This document shows positions 1-5,356 of a stretch of 7,761 bases of DNA, piece by piece. Source of the stretch: JAIOPA01 sp036522895 (GTDB taxonomy: Bacteria; Eisenbacteria; RBG-16-71-46); NCBI GenBank assembly GCA_036522895.1, contig DATDEX010000166.1, positions 1 to 7,761 on the forward strand, written 5' to 3'. A program made the position numbers and the translations under genes. Position 1 is the first letter of the stretch; each line of letters starts with the position of its first letter. The notes beneath the pieces are model-generated. The model made no database searches. It was not told where the DNA came from and saw only the letters and a program-made list of their open reading frames with translations.

Positions 1-1
1 C

Positions 2-136
2 CGCGCGGCGACCGGCTCGCGCGCCGACAAGGCCGTGACGGCCGCCGCGAAGGCGGCCCCGAAGCGGAGGGCTCCGAAAGTCGCAGCCTCGGGTCGCGCG
101 GCGCCGAAGCCCGCGGCGAAGCGAAAGCCGCGCTGA
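2..136 (+). CDS. C-terminal fragment of a protein with a basic Lys/Ala/Pro-rich tail
   Basis: The frame is open from base 2 to the TGA at 134-136 and gives 44 residues; the start lies left of the window. I count about 16 Ala, 7 Lys, 7 Arg and 5 Pro, with repeated A-P-K and A-A-K units and the ending AAKRKPR. This is the composition of a disordered, histone-H1-like, nucleic-acid-binding tail. Such tails occur on several bacterial proteins, including topoisomerase I, HU-like and H1-like DNA-binding proteins, some RNA helicases and some ribosome-associated factors, so the identity of the main domain cannot be told from here. The gene is followed by 92 bases before the next start, and I see no clear terminator in that gap. 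Support comes from the open frame, the regular AxK composition and the lack of any better frame. A chance open frame in G+C-rich DNA cannot be fully excluded for so short a piece. Confidence 0.6.
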   Translation, partial: RAATGSRADKAVTAAAKAAPKRRAPKVAASGRAAPKPAAKRKPR

Positions 137-177
137 CGCGCTGCGATTATTCCGGTGGGGGTCGACGGGCCGGCGGC

Positions 178-183
178 TACACT
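178..183 (+). promoter_or_regulatory. Possible -10 box (TACACT) for the dockerin-like gene
   Basis: TACACT lies 45 bases before the ATG at 229. The same GCTACACT octamer occurs on the minus strand upstream of the P5C dehydrogenase gene (TACACT at 2359 down to 2354). No convincing -35 hexamer sits 16-18 bases upstream; the region there is G-rich. The call rests on the hexamer and on its recurrence, so it is weak. The gap 137-228 holds nothing else I can name apart from the ribosome binding site. Confidence 0.3.
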
Positions 184-217
184 TGGGGCAGCCGAGCTCG
201 CTGCGCCCCGCATCCCG

Positions 218-223
218 AGGAGG
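218..223 (+). promoter_or_regulatory. Ribosome binding site AGGAGG for the dockerin-like gene
   Basis: A perfect AGGAGG lies 5 bases before the ATG at 229-231. It fixes the start of the secreted protein and excludes the longer overlapping frames that begin at 155 and 183. Confidence 0.85.
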
Positions 224-228
224 CCCCC

Positions 229-597
229 ATGCTCCGTTGGCTCACCCTGCTCTGCATCCTCGTCGCTACCGGTACCGCAAACGCCGCCGGCGTCGGCGGG
301 ATCGGGCCGGCGGGCTCGGTGGGCCTGTTCGCGGACGGCGTGTTCTTCGAGAGCTACGCGCTCGCCTCACCCGACCAGAACGGAAATGGGGTCGCGGTCA
401 CTATCGTCGACGTCGACGAAGCGATCTTCACCGCCAAGCTCGGCACGGCGGACCCCACGGCCGACTTCGACTGCGACGGCGACGTGGACGGCCTCGACCA
501 GCTCATCTTCGACCAGCATCTCTCGCACAGCTGCGACGGCTTCGTGGATGCCGTGCGCCGCGGCACGTGGGGAACGCTCAAAGCGCACTACCGCTGA
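229..597 (+). CDS. Small secreted dockerin-like (EF-hand loop) protein, 122 aa
   Basis: The product starts with a clear signal peptide: MLRW, a hydrophobic run to about residue 14, then a likely cut after ANA (residue 19) or one residue later. The mature part is about 100 residues and acidic. Its second half has a canonical dockerin/EF-hand calcium loop, DFDCDGDVDGLD (residues 79-90), with Asp at positions 1, 3, 5 and 12 and Gly at 6. An earlier loop-like stretch, DQNGNGVAVTIVD (49-61), is one residue longer than the canonical spacing and probably degenerate. Cys82 and Cys102 are the only cysteines in the mature protein and could form a disulfide. In cellulosomes, dockerins bind cohesins; in other bacteria they often sit alone or at protein ends with unknown partners. 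There is no catalytic domain here and no cohesin gene in the window. A strong ribosome binding site upstream and a hairpin terminator downstream suggest a single-gene transcript. The role is unknown. Confidence 0.85.
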   Translation: MLRWLTLLCILVATGTANAAGVGGIGPAGSVGLFADGVFFESYALASPDQNGNGVAVTIVDVDEAIFTAKLGTADPTADFDCDGDVDGLDQLIFDQHLSHSCDGFVDAVRRGTWGTLKAHYR

Positions 598-620
598 TCC
601 GCTCGGGCGCCGCACGCACA

Positions 621-658
621 CGAGGCCGGTGGCAAGCGCCACCGGCCTCGCGTTTATC
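621..658 (+). terminator. Intrinsic terminator between two convergent genes
   Basis: A perfect 13-bp inverted repeat (CGAGGCCGGTGGC at 621-633 and its complement at 638-650) encloses the 4-base loop AAGC and is followed by CGTTTATC. It begins 24 bases after the stop of the dockerin-like gene. The T run is short, so termination may be imperfect. The minus strand has no T run after the hairpin, so it mainly serves the plus-strand gene, although the stem could also slow transcripts from the P5C dehydrogenase gene, which ends at 673. Confidence 0.8.
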
Positions 659-672
659 GCGGTCGACGGCGG

Positions 673-2283
673 TCAGCCGAGCTTCTCCGCGATACTCTTC
701 GCCTGCAGGAACAGGAGCAGGTAGTCGCGTCCGCCCGCCTTGCTGTCGGTGCCGCTCATGTTGAAGCCGCCGAACGGATGGCAGCCGACCATCGCGCCGG
801 TGCACTTGCGGTTCAGGTACAGGTTGCCGACGAAGAACTCGTCGCGCGCGCGCTGGAGCTTCGCCGGGTTCCGCGTGTAGACCGCGCCCGTGAGCCCGTA
901 GTCCGTGTTGTTCGCGATCTTGAGCGCGTCCGCATAGTCCCGGGCCCGGATGATCGCCAGCACCGGGCCGAAGATCTCCTCCTGCGCGATCCGCGCGGTT
1001 GGCGCGACGTCGTCGAACACGGTCGGCTGGACGAACCAGCCCTCCGCGCCCGGCACGCGTCCGCCCCCGAGCAGGAGCTTCCCCTCGCCCTTCCCCACCT
1101 CGATGTAGCGGAGGATCGTGTTCATCGCGCGCTCGCTCGCCACCGGTCCCAGATAGGTCCCGGGCAGCGCCGGATCACCCTGGGTGACGAGCTTCGCGAT
1201 CGCGGGCAGGAGCTTCGAGACGAACGCGTCGTGGACAGAGTCGACCACGATCGCGCGCGAGCACGCCGAGCACTTCTGGCCGCCGAAGCCGAACGCGCTC
1301 TGCGCCACGCCGAGCGCCGCGGCGTCGAGGTCGGCCTCGTCGTCCACCACGATGCCGTCCTTGCCGCCCATCTCGGCGATCACCCGCTTCAACCACTTCT
1401 GCCCCGGCGCCATCTCGGCCGCGAGCCTGTTGATGCCCACGCCCACCTCGCGCGAGCCGGTGAACGCGACGAAGCGCGTCTTCGGGTGGCGCACGATGGC
1501 GTCGCCGACCACGCCGCCCTCGCCGCTGACGAAGTTCAACACGCCGGGCGGGAGCCCGACCTCCTCCATGAGCGTCACGAACTGCCAGGCGATGCCCGGC
1601 GTGTCGCTCGCGGGCTTCAACACGATCGTGTTGCCGGTGACGATGGCGGCGCTCGCCATCCCGACGAGGATCGCGAGCGGGAAGTTCCACGGCGGGATCA
1701 CCGCGCCCACGCCGAGCGGCAGGTAGACGAGCGTGTCCTTCTCACCCGGCATCTGGGTGGGTGTCGGGGGCGCGTCGTAGCGCAGCATCTCGCGCGCGTA
1801 GTACTCCATGAAGTCGATGGCTTCGGAGGTGTCCGCGTCGGCCTCGGCCCAGCTCTTCCCGATCTCGAGCGTCATCCACGCCGAGAAGTGGTGACGCCGC
1901 TGCTTCATGCGCTTCGCGGCCTCGAGGAGGTAGGCGGCGCGCTCGGCGGCCGGCACGCGCGACCAGCTCCCGAACGTCGCGTAGGCCACCTCGACCGCAC
2001 GCGCCGCCTGCTCCGCCGTGCCGCTCTGGAAGCGCCCCAGCACCTCGGAGGGCCGGCTCGGGTTCGTGCTCTCGAACGTCTTCGCGCCCTTCAGGCGCTC
2101 GCCGCCGATCACGAGCGGGTATTCCGTGCCTGCGGTCGCGCGCACCTCGGCGAGCGCCTTCTCGTACGCGGTGCGCGCGTCGGGCCTGGCGAAGTCGACA
2201 TACGTCGTCGGCGAGTACTCGGGCAGTGTGGCGGCGTTCACCGGCGCGATGCGGCCGGCGACGGGTGGGGTCGTGGTGCTCAC
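673..2283 (-). CDS. rocA: L-glutamate gamma-semialdehyde (1-pyrroline-5-carboxylate) dehydrogenase, RocA type
   Basis: This cytoplasmic enzyme oxidises glutamate-gamma-semialdehyde, the open form of P5C, to glutamate with NAD+. It is the last step of proline and of ornithine/arginine breakdown. The 536-residue protein is a full-length aldehyde dehydrogenase. Visible motifs are PPWNF (197-201, oxyanion Asn200), GSREVG (276-281, cofactor loop), EMGGKD (304-309, general base Glu304), GQKCSACSR (335-343, nucleophile Cys338) and EEIFGPV (435-441). The C-terminal block HPFGGFNMSGTDSKAGG (502-518) is typical of P5C dehydrogenases and separates them from generic aldehyde dehydrogenases. It is the monofunctional RocA form, without the proline dehydrogenase domain of PutA, and I see no proline dehydrogenase in the window. 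It is somewhat longer than the usual 515 or so residues because of a Pro/Thr-rich N-terminus. The start is GTG, supported by GGAGGT 5 bases upstream. The secreted dehydrogenase gene lies 90 bases upstream on the same strand. Confidence 0.93.
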   Translation of the reverse strand: MSTTTPPVAGRIAPVNAATLPEYSPTTYVDFARPDARTAYEKALAEVRATAGTEYPLVIGGERLKGAKTFESTNPSRPSEVLGRFQSGTAEQAARAVEVAYATFGSWSRVPAAERAAYLLEAAKRMKQRRHHFSAWMTLEIGKSWAEADADTSEAIDFMEYYAREMLRYDAPPTPTQMPGEKDTLVYLPLGVGAVIPPWNFPLAILVGMASAAIVTGNTIVLKPASDTPGIAWQFVTLMEEVGLPPGVLNFVSGEGGVVGDAIVRHPKTRFVAFTGSREVGVGINRLAAEMAPGQKWLKRVIAEMGGKDGIVVDDEADLDAAALGVAQSAFGFGGQKCSACSRAIVVDSVHDAFVSKLLPAIAKLVTQGDPALPGTYLGPVASERAMNTILRYIEVGKGEGKLLLGGGRVPGAEGWFVQPTVFDDVAPTARIAQEEIFGPVLAIIRARDYADALKIANNTDYGLTGAVYTRNPAKLQRARDEFFVGNLYLNRKCTGAMVGCHPFGGFNMSGTDSKAGGRDYLLLFLQAKSIAEKLG

Positions 2284-2288
2284 GGGAT

Positions 2289-2294
2289 ACCTCC
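2289..2294 (-). promoter_or_regulatory. Ribosome binding site GGAGGT deciding the GTG start of the P5C dehydrogenase
   Basis: Read on the minus strand, GGAGGT is followed by a 5-base spacer and then GTG (2283-2281). This supports the GTG as the true start. Confidence 0.8.
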
Positions 2295-2353
2295 GCGGGG
2301 CGAGCGCGCGGCCGGCCGGGCCGGGCGCGGAACGGTGAGGGTGGTCGGCGGGC

Positions 2354-2359
2354 AGTGTA
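2354..2359 (-). promoter_or_regulatory. Possible -10 box (TACACT) upstream of the P5C dehydrogenase
   Basis: TACACT on the minus strand lies about 70 bases before the GTG start, in the 90-bp gap after the secreted dehydrogenase gene. It matches the hexamer upstream of the dockerin-like gene, including the preceding GC (GCTACACT). A -35 would fall in the last codons of the upstream gene, and no good match is seen there. If real, the P5C dehydrogenase can be transcribed on its own as well as by read-through. The rest of the gap (2284-2353) is a G+C-rich stretch of GGCC repeats with no clear terminator. Confidence 0.3.
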
Positions 2360-2373
2360 GCGCAGCCGCGCCG

Positions 2374-4005
2374 CTATCGGAGGAACGGGATCAGGCGGCT
2401 CACGCGCCTTCCGCCGGCCTCGAGCAGCGCCACGTACATGCCGGCCCGGACGGCCGCGCCGTCGTCCGCGCGGCCATCCCACACGATCGTCGCTTCCGTG
2501 CCGGGGAGGGATCCCGGATCCGCGTGGTCGATGAGCGTACGCACGGCGCGCCCGGCGAGGTCGAGGATCCGGAGTCGCACCGGACCCGTGGCGGTCACGC
2601 CGATGCGGGCACTCCCTGCGGCCGGCGTGTTCTTGATCGTCAGCACGGGCGCGCCCGCGGCCGGGCCGCCGGGACCCGAGATGCGCCCGATCGAGCCGCT
2701 GTTGGCCCCGAAGTTCACCGACTGCCGGCAGAACCACAACGCCCCGTCCTGGCCGAGCCGCCAGTCGGAGATCTCGTTGAACCCGGTGCCCCACGAGCCC
2801 GCGGACGGCTGTCCCGGCACCGGGGGAGCGATGCCCCACGCTCCGTTCGCGAACTGGAGGCGGCGGAGATCGCCCGAGTAGTAGTCGCTCGCGAAGAGAT
2901 CGCCCGAGTAGCTGGCCGGCCATCCGAGCTCGCGCCCCGGCAAGGCGTGCATCGCGCCCGCCGAGATGATCGCGGCGCCGCCGAGTTGCGCGGTGCGGTC
3001 GTAGTCGAATATGGGGCTGGAGAGCCCGGTGGGAATGGGGCCGCAGTCGTTCCGGTGCGCCCCGAGCGCCGTGCCCTCGAAGTAGGGCCAGCCGAAATCC
3101 GCGCCGAGAGGCGGGCCACCCGGCCCCGCCGCGAGCGCGCGCACCCCGGTGGTCGCGAGCGTGGACAGGAGGTCGATCTCCTCGCGCACGTTCTCCCCCA
3201 CGTCGCCGATCACCAACTGTCCGGTCGCGAAGTCGACCTGGAAGCGAAACGGGTTCCGCAGTCCCAGCGCGGCCACCAGGCGCTCGTTCGAGTCCGGGGA
3301 CGCCGCGAACGGGTTGTCGGCCGGCGCGAGCTGGGCGCGGGACGCGCGGCCGGGCCCCGGTGGGAGCTCGCTAGTGTTCAGGCGGAGGATCACCCCGCGC
3401 AGGCTCGTGCTGTCCTGCGCCCCGCACGGCACGCCGTCCTCGCCCACGCTGGCGTAGAGCAGCCGCTCGAGCCCGAAGCGCAGCGTGCCGCCGTTGTGGT
3501 TCTCGGCCTGGTCCGGGATGTCGTCGATCAGGTCGAAGCGTGACGCGGGGTCGGCGACGAGATCGGCCACGCTCGTGCCGTCGAGATTCCCGGACAGCGT
3601 GTAACGCGCAATGCGAATGTGGTTGGGCACCGCGACGTCGTAGTAGAGGTAGAGGTAGGGCCGGAGCGGAAACGACGGATCCACCGCGAGGCCGAGGAGC
3701 CCGCGCTCGCCGCCCGCGGCGACACCCGCCACGCTCAGCACGGGCGTGGTCTGCACGCCGGAGCCCTGCTTGAACACCCGCACCCGGGCGGTGAGTTGCT
3801 CGGCGAAGAGCACGCGGCCGTCGGAGAGAAAGTCGAACGCGACCGGGGCACTGAGTCCGGGTGCGAGCGTCTCGACGGCGAACCCATCCGGGACGGTCTG
3901 CGCGTGCGCGCGCACCGCCAGCAGGACGACGAGCGTCCAGGTGCACAGGATCCGCCGCGGCGAAGCGGCTCGAGGCAGGAGCGAGTGATCCGACAGGCGT
4001 TCCAT
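2374..4005 (-). CDS. Secreted PQQ-type glucose/sorbosone (aldose sugar) dehydrogenase with C-terminal FlgD-like Ig domain
   Basis: The 543-residue product has a signal peptide: basic n-region with Arg17-Arg18, hydrophobic core at about 19-31, and a probable cut after AHA at 35. Residues 36-445 form a six-bladed propeller of the GSDH family, whose members use PQQ to oxidise sugars or related alcohols in the periplasm or at the surface. Family marks are ENHNGGTLRFG (168-178, candidate catalytic His170), LGLRNPFRF (247-255, Arg250), GDVGENVREEIDLL (267-280) and GADFGWPYFEG (301-311). Residues from about 470 to the end match the Ig-like domain found at the C-terminus of many secreted FCB-group proteins: LRILDLAGRAVRTL (478-491), VWDGRADDG (508-516), AGMYVALL (521-528). 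That domain may help surface sorting. The ATG at 4005 was chosen because it gives a proper signal peptide directly after a -10-like box; the frame stays open further upstream but enters the divergent gene. No Shine-Dalgarno is present. Substrate is unknown; PQQ use is inferred from family. Confidence 0.88.
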   Translation of the reverse strand: MERLSDHSLLPRAASPRRILCTWTLVVLLAVRAHAQTVPDGFAVETLAPGLSAPVAFDFLSDGRVLFAEQLTARVRVFKQGSGVQTTPVLSVAGVAAGGERGLLGLAVDPSFPLRPYLYLYYDVAVPNHIRIARYTLSGNLDGTSVADLVADPASRFDLIDDIPDQAENHNGGTLRFGLERLLYASVGEDGVPCGAQDSTSLRGVILRLNTSELPPGPGRASRAQLAPADNPFAASPDSNERLVAALGLRNPFRFQVDFATGQLVIGDVGENVREEIDLLSTLATTGVRALAAGPGGPPLGADFGWPYFEGTALGAHRNDCGPIPTGLSSPIFDYDRTAQLGGAAIISAGAMHALPGRELGWPASYSGDLFASDYYSGDLRRLQFANGAWGIAPPVPGQPSAGSWGTGFNEISDWRLGQDGALWFCRQSVNFGANSGSIGRISGPGGPAAGAPVLTIKNTPAAGSARIGVTATGPVRLRILDLAGRAVRTLIDHADPGSLPGTEATIVWDGRADDGAAVRAGMYVALLEAGGRRVSRLIPFLR

Positions 4006-4014
4006 GCCGCCACC

Positions 4015-4043
4015 AGCATAATCCCACGTGGGCCGACCGGGAA
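4015..4043 (-). promoter_or_regulatory. Candidate promoter of the secreted sugar dehydrogenase, near-leaderless
   Basis: On the minus strand TATGCT (4020-4015) is a good -10 match, only 9 bases before the ATG at 4005. A weak -35 (TTCCCG, 4043-4038) sits 17 bases upstream; a better hexamer, TTGCCA (4049-4044), is spaced 23 bases away, which is too far for a normal sigma-70 promoter. A start about 7 bases after the -10 would give a transcript with almost no leader, which fits the missing Shine-Dalgarno. Confidence 0.45.
4023..4032. promoter_or_regulatory. Possible operator: 10-bp palindrome CCCACGTGGG between divergent genes
   Basis: The sequence is perfectly self-complementary and falls just upstream of the minus-strand -10 box, inside the -10/-35 spacer of that promoter. 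A second palindrome, GCAATTGC (4046-4053), overlaps the possible plus-strand -35. Regulators of divergent genes often bind such sites, but short palindromes arise by chance in G+C-rich DNA and no regulator gene is in the window. Confidence 0.3.
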
Positions 4044-4049
4044 TGGCAA

Positions 4050-4079
4050 TTGCGCGGCCCCGCACGCTGCCCCGATACT
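4050..4079 (+). promoter_or_regulatory. Candidate promoter of the transporter-oxidase pair, near-leaderless
   Basis: GATACT (4074-4079) is a -10-like hexamer 8 bases before the ATG at 4088. TTGCGC (4050-4055) may be the -35, with an 18-base spacer. No Shine-Dalgarno lies before the ATG. A transcript beginning about 7 bases after the -10 would have essentially no leader. This mirrors the arrangement on the opposite strand. Confidence 0.4.
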
Positions 4080-4087
4080 GCCGCGCC

Positions 4088-5356
4088 ATGAAGCTCGACC
4101 AGTCGTACCGGATGCTCGCGGGACTCGCGCTGGGCGTGCTTCTCGGCGTGGCCGCGCACATGGCCTGGGGCGATGCCCCGGCGCTCCAGCAGTTCGTGAA
4201 GCTCGTCACCGAGCCCGCGGGAAAGATCTTCCTCCGCCTCCTGTTCGTGCTGGTGCTGCCGCTCATCGTTTCGGCGCTGGCACTCGGCGTGTCCGGCCTC
4301 GGTGACCTGAGAGCGCTCGGACGCATCGGGCTCAAGACCTTCGCCTACACGGTGGTCGTCTCCGGGCTCGCGGTGCTGATCGGCGTGGGCATGGTGAATC
4401 TCATGAAGCCCGGTGCCGGGCTCTCCCCGGAGCTCAAGCATCGGCTGCTCCTCCAGGCCGGCTCGGCGCCGGTGCCCGCGCCCGGCGCCTCCGCGACCGG
4501 CATCGACTTCGTGGTCGGGCTCGTGCCCGGCAACGTGGTCCGCGCGATGGCCGACGGCGACATGCTCGCGGTGATGGTGTTCGCGCTCCTCCTCGGGCTC
4601 GGGCTCGCCGCCACGCGCACCGAGGCCGCGCGGCGGTTGGAGGAGGTGCTGCAGGGCCTCTACGAGGTCACGATGCACCTGCTCGGGATGGTGCTCCGGC
4701 TCGCGCCGCTCGGGGTGGCGTGCCTCACGTTCACGCTCACAGCCAGGTTGGGCTACGACGTCCTTCGCCAGCTCGGAGCCTACGTGCTCACCGTGATCCT
4801 GGGGCTCGCGATCCAGCAGTTCGTGGTGTACTCGGCGAGCGTCGCGTGGCTCGGCGGGATGAGCCCGGTGTTCTTCTTCCGCGGCGTGCGCGAGGCCATG
4901 CTGACCGCGTTCTCGACCGCGTCGAGCAACGCGACGCTCCCCACCGCGCTCGACGTCGCCGAGCGCGAGCTCCATCTCCCGCCGCACGTGAGCCGGTTCG
5001 TGCTCACGCTGGGCTCGACCGCGAACCAGAACGGCACGGCACTCTTCGAGGGCGTGACGGTGCTGTTCCTCGCCCAGTTCTACGGCGTGACGCTCACGCT
5101 CGCCCAGCAGCTCACGGTGGTGTTCATCTGCATCCTGGGCGGGATCGGGACCGCCGGCGTTCCCGCCGGCTCGCTGCCCGTGGTGGCGATGATCCTCGGG
5201 CTCGTCGGGATCCCGGCGGAAGGCATCGGCATGATCCTCGGCGTGGACCGGCTGCTCGACATGTGCCGGACGACGCTCAACGTGACCGGCGATCTCGCGG
5301 CGGCGGTCGTGGTCTCGCGCGGGGAATCCGTGCCCGTGCCGTCGTTCGAAGGGTGA
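4088..5356 (+). CDS. SLC1/DAACS-family dicarboxylate or amino-acid:cation symporter
   Basis: This 422-residue inner-membrane protein has the full SLC1 (GltPh-like) layout: hydrophobic helices from the N-terminus, two re-entrant hairpins and a conserved C-terminal binding region. Seen are the serine-rich hairpin 1 tip STASSNATLP (276-285), the helix-7 motif NQNGTALFEG (313-322), hairpin 2 GGIGTAGVPAGSLP (351-364) and the helix-8 signature DMCRTTLNVTGD (391-402). By comparison with GltPh, Asp391 would hold the substrate amino group, Arg394 an acidic side chain, and Asn398 and Asp402 cations. An acidic amino acid or dicarboxylate is therefore the likely cargo, but the exact substrate is unknown. 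The oddity is NQNGT where most members have NMDGT, so the Asp of the third sodium site is Asn. The ATG at 4088 was chosen over an upstream in-frame GTG at 4028, which lies inside the intergenic palindrome and would add 20 non-family residues. Its stop overlaps the oxidase start. Confidence 0.92.
   Translation: MKLDQSYRMLAGLALGVLLGVAAHMAWGDAPALQQFVKLVTEPAGKIFLRLLFVLVLPLIVSALALGVSGLGDLRALGRIGLKTFAYTVVVSGLAVLIGVGMVNLMKPGAGLSPELKHRLLLQAGSAPVPAPGASATGIDFVVGLVPGNVVRAMADGDMLAVMVFALLLGLGLAATRTEAARRLEEVLQGLYEVTMHLLGMVLRLAPLGVACLTFTLTARLGYDVLRQLGAYVLTVILGLAIQQFVVYSASVAWLGGMSPVFFFRGVREAMLTAFSTASSNATLPTALDVAERELHLPPHVSRFVLTLGSTANQNGTALFEGVTVLFLAQFYGVTLTLAQQLTVVFICILGGIGTAGVPAGSLPVVAMILGLVGIPAEGIGMILGVDRLLDMCRTTLNVTGDLAAAVVVSRGESVPVPSFEG

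Noticed and set aside
2300..2340. The GGCC-rich stretch between the two minus-strand dehydrogenase genes as a repeat or terminator
   Set aside because: It is a short run of overlapping GGCCGG units with no clean stem-loop and no T run. I see only composition.
778..3543. A 921-codon open frame on the plus strand, antisense to the P5C and sugar dehydrogenase genes
   Set aside because: It runs opposite two well-supported genes and crosses the gap between them. Its product is dominated by Arg, Ala, His, Gly and Glu with no recognisable domain, which is the expected mirror of G+C-rich codons. It is very long but best explained by base composition.
4028..4087. An upstream in-frame GTG start for the transporter
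   Set aside because: It would add 20 residues not typical of the family, place the start inside the palindrome and include the -10-like box in the coding region.
4006..4335. An N-terminal extension of the sugar dehydrogenase frame by 110 codons
   Set aside because: It would overlap the first 248 bases of the transporter gene and bury the signal peptide in the interior. The ATG at 4005 gives a normal secretion signal.
3371..4987. A 538-codon minus-strand frame spanning the sugar dehydrogenase start and the transporter
   Set aside because: It crosses the divergent promoter region and is antisense to the transporter. The product is a low-complexity His/Glu/Arg-rich sequence without family motifs.
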